Of a stretch of DNA of 64,000 nucleotides, positions 50,378-59,707 are shown piece by piece. Each line of letters begins with the position of its first letter. Position 1 is the first letter of the stretch. The DNA comes from Streptomyces sp. NBC_00878 (GTDB lineage Bacteria > Actinomycetota > Actinomycetes > Streptomycetales > Streptomycetaceae): positions 3,286,001-3,350,000 of the forward strand of contig NZ_JAPEOK010000001.1 of NCBI RefSeq assembly GCF_026341515.1, written 5' to 3'. Under the pieces are notes generated by a model that had not been told where the DNA came from, ran no database searches, and saw only the letters and a list, made by a program, of their open reading frames with translations. A program made the translations under genes and the position numbers.

Positions 50378-51769
50378 TCAGCCGACATCGAGACGCAGAA
50401 GGTCCTCCTCCGTCTCCCGTCGGACGATCACGCGCGCCTCGCCGTCCTGGACCGCGACGACCGGCGGGCGCAGGGCGTGGTTGTAGTTGCTCGCCATCGA
50501 GCGGCAGTACGCGCCGGTGGCGGGCACCGCGATGAGGTCACCGGGCGCGAGATCGGAGGGCAGGAAGGCGTCCTTCACGACGATGTCACCGCTCTCGCAG
50601 TGCTTGCCGACGACGCGTACGAGCATGGGTTCGGCGTCGCTCGTACGGGAGACGAGAGCGACGCTGTACTCGGCGTCGTACAGCGCGGTGCGGATGTTGT
50701 CGGACATGCCGCCGTCGACGGAGACGTACGTACGCAGCCCGTCGAGGGGCTTGATCGTGCCGACTTCGTAGAGGGTGAAGGCGGTGGGCCCGACGATGGC
50801 GCGCCCGGGCTCGACGGAGATACGGGGGGTCCGCAGACGGGCGGCCTCACACTCGCGCGTGACGATCTCACCGAGGGCCTTGGCGATCTCGTGGGGCTCG
50901 CGCGGGTCGTCGTCGCTGGTGTAGGCGATGCCGAGGCCACCACCGAGGTCGATCTCGGGAAGCTCGACGCCGTGCTCGTCACGGACGGCGGCAAGGAGAG
51001 CAACGACACGACGGGCGGCGACCTCGAACCCCGCCATGTCGAAGATCTGCGACCCGATGTGGGAGTGGATGCCGATCAGTTCGAGCCCGTCGAGGGCCAG
51101 CGCGCGCCGCACGGCCTCGGCGGCCTGCCCGTCCGCGAGCGCGATCCCGAACTTCTGGTCCTCGTGCGCGGTGGCGATGAATTCATGGGTATGCGCCTCG
51201 ACGCCGACGGTGACACGGATCTGCACGCGCTGCCGCGTACCGAGCGACTGGGCGATGTGGGCAACGCGCACGATCTCCTGGAAGGAGTCGAGAACGATCC
51301 GCCCGACACCGGCCTCTATGGCCTGAGTGATCTCGTCCGTCGACTTGTTGTTGCCGTGGAAGGCGATGCGGTCGGCGGGCATCCCGGCGGAGAGGGCGGT
51401 GGTGAGCTCGCCACCGGAACAGACGTCGAGGTTGAGCCCTTCCTCGTACAGCCACCGCACGATGGCGCGAGAGAGGAACGCCTTCCCCGCATAGAACACG
51501 TCGGCGTCATGCCCGAAGGCGGTACGCCAGGCCCGCGCCCGCGCCCGGAAGTCGGCCTCGTCGACGAAGTAGGCGGGGGTACCGAACTCCTCGGCGAGCC
51601 TCGCCACACCGATCCCGCCGACACTGACGGAACCGTCCTCGGTACGGGTGACGGTCTGGGCCCAGACCTTCGGGTCGAGGGTGTTCAGATCGGCGGGCGG
51701 GGCGGAGTAGTGCCCCTCGGGCAGAACATCGGCGTGACGGGGCCCGGCGGGGTGTGCGGAACGGCTCAT
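50378..51769 (-). CDS. lysA: diaminopimelate decarboxylase
   Basis: 463 residues, PLP alanine-racemase fold. Lys96 (DVFYAGKAFLS) holds PLP; HSHIGSQI, DLGGGLGIAY, CESGD and the Tyr in ATGAYCRSM are the remaining active-site motifs. Last step of lysine synthesis; also uses the LL-DAP wall precursor pool. 26 bp downstream of the ArgS-like gene. Confidence 0.97.
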   Translation of the reverse strand: MSRSAHPAGPRHADVLPEGHYSAPPADLNTLDPKVWAQTVTRTEDGSVSVGGIGVARLAEEFGTPAYFVDEADFRARARAWRTAFGHDADVFYAGKAFLSRAIVRWLYEEGLNLDVCSGGELTTALSAGMPADRIAFHGNNKSTDEITQAIEAGVGRIVLDSFQEIVRVAHIAQSLGTRQRVQIRVTVGVEAHTHEFIATAHEDQKFGIALADGQAAEAVRRALALDGLELIGIHSHIGSQIFDMAGFEVAARRVVALLAAVRDEHGVELPEIDLGGGLGIAYTSDDDPREPHEIAKALGEIVTRECEAARLRTPRISVEPGRAIVGPTAFTLYEVGTIKPLDGLRTYVSVDGGMSDNIRTALYDAEYSVALVSRTSDAEPMLVRVVGKHCESGDIVVKDAFLPSDLAPGDLIAVPATGAYCRSMASNYNHALRPPVVAVQDGEARVIVRRETEEDLLRLDVG

Positions 51770-51795
51770 GTCTGTTGGGCTTCCTCAGAGATGTT

Positions 51796-52878
51796 CTAGA
51801 GATGTTCAGGTGCGTCGATGCCGAGCAGGGACAGGCCGCCGGCCAGCACCGTCCCGGCGGCTTCGGCAAGCGCGAGCCGGGCACGGTGGGCGGCCGAGGG
51901 TTTCTCGTCACCCAGCGGAAGAACGGCGTGCTGAAAGGCGAGCATCGCGTCGGCGGTGCTGACGAGGTGCCGGGCGAGACGGTCGGGGGCGCGGTGACGG
52001 GCCGCGGTGGCGAGGGTGTGGGGATAGCCGGCGAGAACGTCGACCAGGGTGTCTGGGGCGTCCGGGGCGTCGGCCTCGCACCGTACGTCGCCGGGGGCAC
52101 TGGTGAAGCCTAGGTCGGCGGCGTTGCGGGTGAGGGCCCGGGCGCGGGCATGGGCGTACCGGACCCTGAAGAGGGGGTTGGTCTCACGCTGGACGAGGTG
52201 GTCAGCGGTGATGCGGGGATGGTCGTGGGACGCGGTGTGGAGGAGCGCCCAGCGGGCGGCGTCGCGACCGAGGGGGGTGGGGTCCTTGGAGGCGGGGACG
52301 GGGACGGGGTGGAGGTCGATGTGGAGGTTGGCGGGGAGGGGGGCGCCATCGAGGGCGGCGGCCCAGGTCGGACCGGGCGCGGGATGGGGATGGGGATGGG
52401 CCTCGGCTTCGACCTCGCCGGACGTACGGACGAGGGCGCCCTGGGAGCGGAGGATCCGGGCGACGACTTGACCGGTGACGACGGCACGTAGGTCACGAGC
52501 GTGACGGAGCTGTACGAGGTCCCCGTTGGGCTCGTCGACGAACCCGTACCGTCCACCGCGCCGCAGAATCTCGGCGACGAGAACCTGCTCCCCGGTGTCG
52601 TCGAGGGTGATGTTGAGGAAACCGGGCCCGGTGATGTCGACGCTGGTCAGGCCTTGCATGCCGATGAGGTGCGACCGCAGGATCTCGGCAACCTCGTGGG
52701 GCGGGCGACAGGCAGGGCGGGCCAGCTGAAGGGCAACGTTGGTGGCGTAGTCACCGCGGCCGCCGGGCCCCGGGGGCGCGACCTGGGCCCGCTCCGGCAC
52801 AGGCACGCTGAGCTCACCCGCGTCCACCGCGCGCCGCACGGCACGCAGGACGGTACGGGAGAGCTCGACGGGGGTCAC
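51796..52878 (-). CDS. ArgS-related anticodon-binding-domain protein (NrtL type)
   Basis: 360 residues. The N-terminal part (GDYATNVALQLARPACRPPHEVAE) is like the Add1 domain of arginyl-tRNA synthetase. The C-terminal part matches its tail and DALR anticodon domain (GRDAARWALLHTASHDH, ETNPLFRVRYAHARARAL). The HIGH and KMSKS motifs of the catalytic core are missing, so it cannot aminoacylate in the normal way. GTG 52878 is supported by homology, not by a clear Shine-Dalgarno. It sits upstream of lysA, and a tRNA-Arg gene lies 1 kb away. Confidence 0.85.
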   Translation of the reverse strand: MTPVELSRTVLRAVRRAVDAGELSVPVPERAQVAPPGPGGRGDYATNVALQLARPACRPPHEVAEILRSHLIGMQGLTSVDITGPGFLNITLDDTGEQVLVAEILRRGGRYGFVDEPNGDLVQLRHARDLRAVVTGQVVARILRSQGALVRTSGEVEAEAHPHPHPAPGPTWAAALDGAPLPANLHIDLHPVPVPASKDPTPLGRDAARWALLHTASHDHPRITADHLVQRETNPLFRVRYAHARARALTRNAADLGFTSAPGDVRCEADAPDAPDTLVDVLAGYPHTLATAARHRAPDRLARHLVSTADAMLAFQHAVLPLGDEKPSAAHRARLALAEAAGTVLAGGLSLLGIDAPEHL

Positions 52879-53300
52879 GGGGCAAGCGTAGGCGAGGAGG
52901 GGGGTGGGTAGGCGAACGGGTTTGGGGAGGGTCCGGGATGTGGACGGCGGGGCGAGTGCGGGGTTGTGGGCTGGCGCGGGACGGTGGGGGTTGCTGCGCG
53001 GGGCAGTCGTGGTGAGGTCGGGACCGCGGCGACGTACCCGCATATCCGCGACCCGTCCCCGGCCTGGCGCGATGACGCGATGACGCGATGACGTGGGATC
53101 GCATTGCGGGGAACCCGGCGGGGACGCGCCATCCGCTGCGGGCGGACACGTCGCCACGCCGCCTCCGGCCGTGAGGCGGCCTGAGGGCCAACGACGGTGA
53201 GGGTCGTGGGCACCGGTGGGTGAGAGTCTTGGGCCGCTGCTTGGGCCGCTGGTCGCAGACTCAGTTGACCGAACTCAGTTGGCCGACCCGGCTGGCAAGC
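52879..53300. other. 422-bp spacer with short tandem repeats
   Basis: No gene seen. It has three 9-bp GATGACGCG-type units near 53073-53095, two CTTGGGCCGCTG units (53228-53251) and two ACTCAGTTG(A/G)CCGA units (53259-53286). It should contain the promoter of the nrtL-lysA unit. Confidence 0.6.
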
Positions 53301-53759
53301 TCAGCTGCTGGTGCGGCCGGCGCTCTCGGCACTCTCGAAGGACGGACCGGCGGCAGCACCACCGGAACCGGTGGCCGAAGTGTCCCGCCGCGCCATCAAC
53401 TGGCGTACGAGCCTGACGAGTTCGGCGGGCTCGAAGGGCTTGGCCAGGAAGGCGTCGACGCCGACATCGAGGCCGTTCTCGACCTCGTACTGGGTGCAGG
53501 CGCTCACGATGGCAAGGGGAACGTTACGGGTCCGGGGGTCGGCCCGGAGCCGGGCGGCGGTACGCAGTCCGTCCAGCCGAGGCATGACCACATCGAGGGT
53601 GACGACATCGGGCCGCACCTGGTGGATGACGTCCAGGCACTCGACACCGTCGGCCGCGGTCACGACCTCGAAACCCTCCAGCTCGAGGTTGACCCTGATC
53701 AGTTGCCGGATGACCTTGTTGTCGTCCACAACAAGCACCCGACCCGACGCGCCTGGCAC
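53301..53759 (-). CDS. single-domain response regulator
   Basis: 152 residues with only a receiver domain: VLVVDDNKVIRQLI acidic pocket, phospho-acceptor Asp56 (VTLDVVMPRLDG), Ser in VSACTQ and Lys in FLAKPFEP. A Ser/Gly/Ala-rich tail of 30 residues replaces an output domain, so it probably acts by protein contact. GTG 53759 is chosen because AAGG precedes it and homologues start just before GRVLVVDD; the frame is open 30 codons upstream. No kinase gene nearby. Confidence 0.88.
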   Translation of the reverse strand: MPGASGRVLVVDDNKVIRQLIRVNLELEGFEVVTAADGVECLDVIHQVRPDVVTLDVVMPRLDGLRTAARLRADPRTRNVPLAIVSACTQYEVENGLDVGVDAFLAKPFEPAELVRLVRQLMARRDTSATGSGGAAAGPSFESAESAGRTSS

Positions 53760-53947
53760 ACCTTGAGAGTAGGTCGGCGTGTGGGGCCGCGTCCGGCTTT
53801 TCCCCACTTCCACCCCGCTCGGGGGACCCCCGCCCCACCCGCCCACCAAGATCAGAACGACCCTCCCCCACCCCTAAAACCGGTTCATGAAGACCCCGAA
53901 AGAGCTGGTAGTGTTCAACCCGTCGCCGCGAACACCGCGCCCGACAC

Positions 53948-54019
53948 GCCCCCGTAGCTCAGGGGATAGAGCAACGGCCTCCGGAGCCGTGTGCGCAGGT
54001 TCGAATCCTGCCGGGGGCA
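53948..54019 (+). tRNA. tRNA-Arg (anticodon CCG)
   Basis: Cloverleaf is complete. Acceptor GCCCCCG pairs with CGGGGGC, the anticodon arm is ACGGC-CTCCGGA-GCCGT with CCG at 53981-53983, and the T-loop contains GGTTCGAATCC. Discriminator A at 54019; CCA is not encoded. It marks the border between the conserved core and the accessory region, and remnants of a recombinase follow it directly. Confidence 0.97.
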
Positions 54020-54029
54020 CTTCACAGAA

Positions 54030-54449
54030 GGTTGCAAGATCGCGATTGCCTTTCATCCCGGTCTTCTCCTTCTTGTAGTGCTTATCGCGATCGGCGGCAT
54101 CCCGTGCTAGCGGGATGGCCGCCGTTTCGTGTGTAGCCCATGCGACCGCTTCGATCGTGTCGCCGGTGAGGGTGATGCGACACAGGGCCTCGTTGGCAAC
54201 CCCGTCGTAGTGGATCTCCAGTCGCAGGGCTTCGAAGAGCCGCCGGGACAGCTCGTCCGGCATGAGGGCGAGATCCAGAGGCGTCACGGGCAAGCGGCTG
54301 AGCAGGTCGGGGTTCGGCGCAGGGCCAGCTTGTGACCGCTGACTTCTGCGATCCCCGTCCTTCGTCGTCCGTTCCCAGTAGAAGTCCGACAGGTCCCCCG
54401 GACGTGTGATAGGTACCCGGCGCGATCTCCCCGACGTCCTCCGACACAT
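54030..54449 (-). pseudogene. site-specific recombinase C-terminal remnant next to tRNA-Arg
   Basis: The minus-strand translation contains LLSRLPVTPLDLALMPDELS followed by RRLFEALRLEIHYDGVANEALC and RITLTGDTIEAV, which resembles the C-terminal end of large serine recombinases. No N-terminal catalytic domain is present, and the reading frame runs on through the antisense of the tRNA with no proper stop. Probably the scar of an integrated element that used this tRNA as attachment site. Serine versus other recombinase type is judged from pattern only. Confidence 0.6.
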
Positions 54450-54498
54450 CCTCCTTCTCCAGGCGTGCCACCACGCGGTAGGTGCCGTCCGAATAGGT

Positions 54499-54765
54499 TC
54501 ACACGTAGTTGCCCTCTATCGCGGCCAGCGCCGTCTCGCCCACTTTGGGCAAAGCGAAGGCCAGGTATCTGTCGATGACCGAGACGATCACGGACCGGGA
54601 CTCGTTGGCCGCCCGGTCGGGCTCCAGGGTCTTGCGCAGCCGCGAGACATTAGTGCGCAGCACGGGCACGGCCGCCGTCGGAGGGGCCTTACCCCATACG
54701 GCGTGGACGATCTCGGCGGTGATGACATGGCGCCCGCGCCGCGACGGCAGCGCCGCCGGCACCAC
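54499..54765 (-). pseudogene. SARP/AfsR-type winged-helix regulator fragment
   Basis: 88 codons including RRGRHVITAEIVHAVWGKAP, VPVLRTNVSRLRKTLEPDR and DRYLAFALP, the DNA-binding domain of OmpR-like SARP regulators. No activation domain follows: a stop comes after EGNYV. Likely a truncated leftover of a pathway regulator; a small stand-alone DNA-binding protein is less likely. Confidence 0.6.
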
Positions 54766-55097
54766 ACGCTGCTGAGGCGAGCCGAGGGTCAGCCCCTCCT
54801 CGCCCCGCCATATCCGGGGTGACCCCCCGGCGAAGCGCAGGGAGGCTTCGGTAGCTTTCCCACATCTTGGCTATGGCTGCGCGGGCTCCGTTCCGGTTCG
54901 CTGTGTTTCCCTCAGGCGCTCGCGCCTCGCGCTTCCCCGCCGTCGCTTCCCGCAACACCTCCGCAGCCGCTGGACAGAGCATCCGCTAATGGCGGCCCGG
55001 AGAATGCGGCCTCCGGGCTGCGGGTCCTCACGCATTTCCTTACGCCAACCGCCAACCGCCAACCGCCGCCCGCCTACCGCCACGGCCCGGACGACGG
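54766..55097. other. 332-bp spacer, no gene
   Basis: Contains a 7-bp tandem repeat (CCAACCG three times, about 55045-55066). Otherwise nothing supported. Confidence 0.6.
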
Positions 55098-56990
55098 CTA
55101 CGTAGCGTCCCGGCCGTGTCCGAGATGCTCGTCCAAGAAGCGCTCCACTGCGTGGTACACGGCGATCAAGTTCTCCGGGATCTCGATGGAGTGCCCTTCG
55201 TCCGCCATGAGTATGTACTCGACGGGGACCCCACGTGCCCGGAGAGCCTGGACCATGTTGTCGGATTCTGCCTGCGCTACCCGGGCGTCGTTGGCGCCCT
55301 GGGCGATGAGCAGCGGTGTACGGACCTGGTCCACCCGGCTGATCGGTGAGCGGGCCAGCATGTCGGCCTCCTGCTGCGGATCCGCGGGGTCGCCGACCCA
55401 GCGGAACCAGTTGGCGGCAAGGGCCGGCCGGACGAATTCCGGCTGGTTGCGCAGGAAGTTGGCGAGGTCAGAGACCCCGAAGATGTCCACCGCAGCGGCG
55501 AAGACATCGGGCGTGAAGGTGACTCCGACCAGTGCCGCATAGCCACCGTAGGAGCCGCCCAAGATCGCCACCCGGTCCGGGTCCGCGTATCCCTGCTGGA
55601 TGGCCCAGTTCACACCGTCGATCAGGTCGTCGTGCATTTTGCCGGCCAACTCCCCGATGCCGGCCTTCATGAACGACTTGCCGTACCCCGTGGAGCTGCG
55701 GAAGTTCACCTGAAGCACCGCGTAGCCCCGGTTGGCCAGCAGTTGGACGAGAGGGTTGAACCCCCAGCTGTCTCGGTCCCAGGGACCGCCGTGCACAAGC
55801 AGGACCAGCGGCAGCCGGTGCGGCTCTGTCCCGATTGGCAGTGTCAGGTGGGAGGGGAGCGCGAGACCGTCCCGAGCGGTGATCGTCACCGGTGTCATCG
55901 GTGCCAGCTGCTCGGGATCCAGGTGGCCAAGGGGCCGGAACAGTAGGCGCCTCTCGCCCGAGGAGTGGTCGTAGAAGTATGTGGCCCCGGGATCGCGGTC
56001 GTGGGTGAAGCTGACGACCCACCGCTGCTCGCTCTCGTCGGACGAGATGTGGGCCAGGTCGCCATCGGACAGATTCCTCAGGTTCTCCAAGACCTCGGCG
56101 AAGTGCGGGTCCAGTGCGTTGATCACCAGTCGTTCCCCGAGGTAGCGAACTCCGATGAGCTCGCCGGTACGTCGGCTGAAGATGAGCGGCGAGGGCAGTG
56201 CGGGAAAGACACGGGCTCGTGTGTCCAGGTCGTACTGCGGGTGGGAATCGACCTCCGTCTCCTCGCCGGTTTCTGCATCCAGCCGGGCCAGGCGGAGTCT
56301 GTCCGAGCCCCGGTTCGAACCGAAGAGAACGCCGCCGGCGTCGGCGGTGACCTCCAGCGGATAGACGCCCAGCGGATAGTCCTCACCCTCGAACTGCGCG
56401 ATGTGGCACAACGTCTGCGTGGCCTCGTTCCAGCGCGAGAGCCGTAGCTCGCCCTGTTCGGTGACTTCACTGGTGAAGGGGCCTTTGCTGCCGCCGTAGA
56501 AGAGGGTGGTGGCAGCGCCTCCGGGGTTCTCCGCGAGGGTCCGCAGGTCACCGGTGGCGATGTCCAGCTCGAAGAGGTCGAACGTGGCGGGATTCCGGCT
56601 GTTCGAGGAGAACACCGCCTTCCCCGGCCGCCCGGCGGGCAGCTTCAGATCCATGATGCGTGCGCCGGGGAAAGGGGTCAGGTCAGCAGCCCCTGCGTCC
56701 GGGGCTTCGAGATCGACGCGGTACAGGTGCCGGTTCTCGTCGCCCCCCTGGTCCCGGGTATAGAGCAGCCACCTCGGATCGTCGGTCCAGTGATAGCTCA
56801 GCAGGTTGCGGTCCTCGGAGGTGACCCGCCGCGCGTCCCCGGGCGCGTCGACACTCTCGATCCACAGGTTCAGGTGGTTCCCCCAAGGAGCCAGGTACGC
56901 GATCTTGGTGCCGTCCGGCGAGAGGGAGGCCCTCGAACGGACGGGAGGGGCAAAGAGCTCCTCGACGCTGATCGGCTTCGGCAGTGCCAT
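55098..56990 (-). CDS. S9-family prolyl oligopeptidase-like serine peptidase
   Basis: 630 residues, no signal peptide. Residues 1-370 look like a beta-propeller (ASLSPDGTKIAYLAPWGN and similar blades), and 380-630 form the alpha/beta-hydrolase. Catalytic Ser is in GGSYGGYAA, Asp in QGANDARV and His in ADEGHSIEIP; the oxyanion region is VHGGPWDRDSWG. It would cleave short peptides or acyl-peptides in the cytoplasm. ATG 56990 follows AGGAAGGA; the frame is open 84 codons upstream. Two palindromic operators lie 117 to 147 bp before the start. Confidence 0.9.
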   Translation of the reverse strand: MALPKPISVEELFAPPVRSRASLSPDGTKIAYLAPWGNHLNLWIESVDAPGDARRVTSEDRNLLSYHWTDDPRWLLYTRDQGGDENRHLYRVDLEAPDAGAADLTPFPGARIMDLKLPAGRPGKAVFSSNSRNPATFDLFELDIATGDLRTLAENPGGAATTLFYGGSKGPFTSEVTEQGELRLSRWNEATQTLCHIAQFEGEDYPLGVYPLEVTADAGGVLFGSNRGSDRLRLARLDAETGEETEVDSHPQYDLDTRARVFPALPSPLIFSRRTGELIGVRYLGERLVINALDPHFAEVLENLRNLSDGDLAHISSDESEQRWVVSFTHDRDPGATYFYDHSSGERRLLFRPLGHLDPEQLAPMTPVTITARDGLALPSHLTLPIGTEPHRLPLVLLVHGGPWDRDSWGFNPLVQLLANRGYAVLQVNFRSSTGYGKSFMKAGIGELAGKMHDDLIDGVNWAIQQGYADPDRVAILGGSYGGYAALVGVTFTPDVFAAAVDIFGVSDLANFLRNQPEFVRPALAANWFRWVGDPADPQQEADMLARSPISRVDQVRTPLLIAQGANDARVAQAESDNMVQALRARGVPVEYILMADEGHSIEIPENLIAVYHAVERFLDEHLGHGRDAT

Positions 56991-57105
56991 GTGGGTCCTT
57001 CCTGTGGCTGTCCCCGGACAGCGAGTGATGAGGCCCTGATGATGGTCGGCAAGGGCTCTGAGTGGGTCCGCAGCCTGGAGCCGGTCACCGTTCAGCGAAC
57101 GAAGG

Positions 57106-57137
57106 CTGTCACTTAATGACAGTGTCACTAAGTGACA
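57106..57137. promoter_or_regulatory. paired palindromic operators upstream of the S9 peptidase
   Basis: TGTCACTTAATGACA (57107-57121) and TGTCACTAAGTGACA (57123-57137), spaced 16 bp. Perfect or near-perfect 15-bp palindromes of the kind bound by TetR/PadR-type dimers. The same motif recurs at 57265 and, changed, near 59293. Confidence 0.7.
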
Positions 57138-57257
57138 GCAAAGGCAAGTGCGCCGCACGCCCAGCCGCTGAGGACCGTCGATTGCAGCCCCACCTCCTCT
57201 GGGCTGCCGCTCGACTGGCAGTGAACTCGTGGCGCAGGTCACATGCGCGAGGGGTGG

Positions 57258-57286
57258 GCAATACTGTCACTAAGTGTCAGTATTGC
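57258..57286. promoter_or_regulatory. 29-bp palindrome upstream of the GPP34 gene
   Basis: GCAATACTG and CAGTATTGC flank T-CACT-A-AGTG-T; 13 of 14 base pairs match around the centre. It embeds TGTCACTAAGTGTCA, the same motif as at 57107 and 57123. Half-site AGTGACA follows at 57291. Confidence 0.7.
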
Positions 57287-57553
57287 AGTCAGTGACACGA
57301 CGGTGAGGTCGCGCAGGATGGGCTTCGGGAGAGTTGACGGCCATGAAGATCACGAGCTTCCTGCTGTGAGTCGGGTGACCGTGGTGCGGATTCATGGCGC
57401 CTTCGAGCGGCCGCAGTCCCGTCGAGTCAGGAAAAGCGCTACGCCGACAGGTCGACGGCCGAGGCCGGCGAACCCAATATGCCGTCAACGGCCGTTGTAG
57501 ATCGCGCCATGCAGTAGGAACTGGTCCTGTTGCCACGTATTCAAGGAGTTCAT

Positions 57554-58207
57554 ATGGATCTCACGCTTCCGCAGCAGATCTACCTGTGCACCTACGCCTT
57601 CACGAAGAATAAGTTTCCGGCCACTCTTCTGCAGTTCCGCGGGCAGCGGGTGCGCGCTGCTGCCCTGACCGAGCTAGTCCTTGCGGGACAGGCTGAGACC
57701 GACGGGCGCCGGGTTCGCGCACTTGGAGACCAATCACCGACGGATCCGTTTCTTGCCTCTGTGTGGGAAGAGCTGCACGCGAGGCCGAAAAAGTGGATGG
57801 CACTGGTGCACAACACCGCGCACAAGGCGGAGAAACCGGTCGAAAACCAGCTGACGGCTGCTGGGATTATCGAAAAGAAGACCGGCCGCACCTTGAGTCT
57901 GCTCGGAGGGAGCAAAGTTGTCTTGCGGCGGGAAGAGGAGGCCCGAGCTGTGCAGCAAGCATTGCGCACGCGGGTCACCACCACTCCCGACCCGTCCACT
58001 CTGCCCCTGGCACAAGTGGCACTGCCGGTGATCGCACTGGAGAGCGACGCGACCATGGGGGTCGTACTGAACCGTTCCGAGCGCCGCAAACACAAGGTTA
58101 CGCTTGAGGAACTCGCCAAGAAATTCGATCGAGAAATACCGGGCCTGCGCAAAGCCCTGTCAAACTCGGTGCTTTCCAGTCGGTCTGTCGGCGGCGGATG
58201 GAGCTGA
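57554..58207 (+). CDS. GPP34 (GOLPH3/Vps74-like) domain protein
   Basis: 217 residues. LPQQIYLCTYAFTKNK, RAAALTELVLAGQ, NQLTAAGIIEKK and the C-terminal EKFDREIPGLRKAL-like helix follow the GPP34 family, all-alpha proteins that bind phosphoinositides in eukaryotes and are common, with unknown role, in Streptomyces. ATG 57554 has AAGGAG. GC content and codon use are slightly lower than in the core region. The 563 bp on its left (56991-57553) carry the operators. Confidence 0.82.
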   Translation: MDLTLPQQIYLCTYAFTKNKFPATLLQFRGQRVRAAALTELVLAGQAETDGRRVRALGDQSPTDPFLASVWEELHARPKKWMALVHNTAHKAEKPVENQLTAAGIIEKKTGRTLSLLGGSKVVLRREEEARAVQQALRTRVTTTPDPSTLPLAQVALPVIALESDATMGVVLNRSERRKHKVTLEELAKKFDREIPGLRKALSNSVLSSRSVGGGWS

Positions 58208-58532
58208 GCAGGACAAACCTAAAAATGCACACGTCCGCAGAATGCGAGCCGAAGTAAAATCGAGCGACATCAAGGCCGGTGCTGGAGACTCTGGTTGCCG
58301 CGTTCGCCGCATGGTGGCTGATGGAGCCAAGTGTCGAGTTCACGTCCATCCCTTGGGCTCCGGTTGATCATCGTCGGCGCCACAGTCGTTGTGACGAGTG
58401 GCTACGGAGAAAAAATCGCGCCACGGCAAGACAAACACCACAAGGGAACACCGCCGTACCCGGACCGCGTTCCATACACCCCACAAATACCGTCCACGAC
58501 CGGTGAATTCACCACCGGTGAGCGGGAACCCA

Positions 58533-59080
58533 TCACGCCGCAGCGAGCTTTCCTGGCCGTCTGGCCGACGTCACCGGAACCGCAACCGTCCATCTCGTAC
58601 TCCCGGCGGGCCCTTGCGCTGCACCCGGGACGGTCGGGGCGCCCTGGGGGCCGTCAAACGGCTTGGCAGTGCACGGCGGGAGCGGCGGTGGAGTGGCCCA
58701 CTCGGCGTCGTCCAGCTCGGTCACGCGGAGGAATTCGGCGAACTCGCCCGGCGTATCGAGGGTGACGACTGCCCGTGGCAGATGTGGCCTGGTGGTCGGC
58801 CGCGCTGTGGTCGGGCATGAGGTCGACCACAGCGGTGCGCACTGCGCCACGGCTGATGCCGTGCTCGCGGGCCTGGGTAGCCGTGGCCGGCCTTCGAGGT
58901 ACGCGGCGCACGTCGGCGATGGTCCTGCCCGGATAGCCGATCGTGACCACCGCCGTTGCCCTTGGCCTCGGCGACCCGCAGCCCGTCGTAGGTCGCTTCC
59001 CGCTGGAGACCGCCCTGCAGTTCGCAGGCGGCGGCGAGGCCCCGCACCATGGACTTCACGTTGGACAGACCCGCGCATCG
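58533..59080 (-). pseudogene. degenerate resolvase/invertase-type recombinase
   Basis: Pieces in three frames read in order on the minus strand: MVRGLAAACELQGGLQREAT and DGLRVAEAKGNGG, then ATQAREHGISRGAVRTAVVD (helix-turn-helix part), then VTLDTPGEFAEFLRVTELDD. Frameshifts break the frame at least twice. The order fits the C-terminal half of a serine recombinase as found in Streptomyces mobile regions. The 325 bp on its left (58208-58532) show no gene. Confidence 0.5.
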
Positions 59081-59254
59081 AGCAGTCCTTGCTCACGGTG
59101 TTCAGCCGAGCGAGCGACCGGCTGGGGTGCCCCAGCCCCATCCGTTCAGGTGACGGCAGATCACCTACCAACCCTTACCGCCTTCTTGTGGCCCGTGGAC
59201 TCTCTCGAGTGCGGTCAAGGTCTGCTGCCACGGCCTCAGCGTAGACACTCTGCT

Positions 59255-59319
59255 GTGACTCAGGTCACTCCACCGAGGATGGCCACAGAAGTCACTAAAT
59301 GCCAAACTGGCGCTTAGTG
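59255..59319. promoter_or_regulatory. palindromic sites upstream of the small secreted protein
   Basis: GTGAC-TCAG-GTCAC (59255-59268) and CACTAAATGCCA-AAC-TGGCGCTTAGTG (59293-59319, 10 of 12 pairs). The second contains CACTAA/TTAGTG as in the operators at 57107-57279. The surrounding 349 bp hold no gene. Confidence 0.55.
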
Positions 59320-59429
59320 TCACTCCGTAGGCGGCATGTCGATCAAGACACGCTGCAAGCCGCAGAGGCACCACGCACGGATCCCGGGTGCTTTACCTAG
59401 GGACAGTGCAGCCAACAGAAGGAGAGCTC

Positions 59430-59684
59430 ATGAAGTCGTGGCGTTCCCGCATCACCGTCGGCCTCGCCGTCGGCGCCGCAGCGATAGCAGTCCCGCTGAC
59501 CGCCACCAGCGCAGTCGCCGTCCCCCCACCCGGCAGCGGCTGGCACGTGGCTGGCGGTATGACGTATGACTCGAAGAGGCAGTGCGAGGCTGAGGAGCTG
59601 CCGAACGCCCAGCACAACGGGTATGACGAGGTGTGGTGCGACGGTCCGGGCGGTCGCGCCGAGTACACCGTCTGGGTGCGCTGA
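59430..59684 (+). CDS. small secreted protein of unknown function
   Basis: 84 residues. Signal peptide about 1-30 (MKSWRSRITVGLAVGAAAIA core, cleavage near AVA). The mature part of about 54 residues has two Cys (KRQCEAEE and EVWCDG) that could form a disulfide, with SGWHVAGGMTYDS and AEYTVWVR. ATG 59430 has AAGGAGAG. A 12-bp perfect hairpin terminates it 23 bp past the stop, so it is a complete single-gene unit. Conserved small secreted proteins of this kind in Streptomyces have no known role. Confidence 0.78.
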   Translation: MKSWRSRITVGLAVGAAAIAVPLTATSAVAVPPPGSGWHVAGGMTYDSKRQCEAEELPNAQHNGYDEVWCDGPGGRAEYTVWVR

Positions 59685-59707
59685 CCGCTTCGCAAGGCGC
59701 AGAAGAG

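Noticed and set aside
58331..58820. Overlapping plus-strand ORFs of 140 codons
   Set aside because: No recognisable protein text or start signals; likely non-coding decay next to the recombinase remnant.
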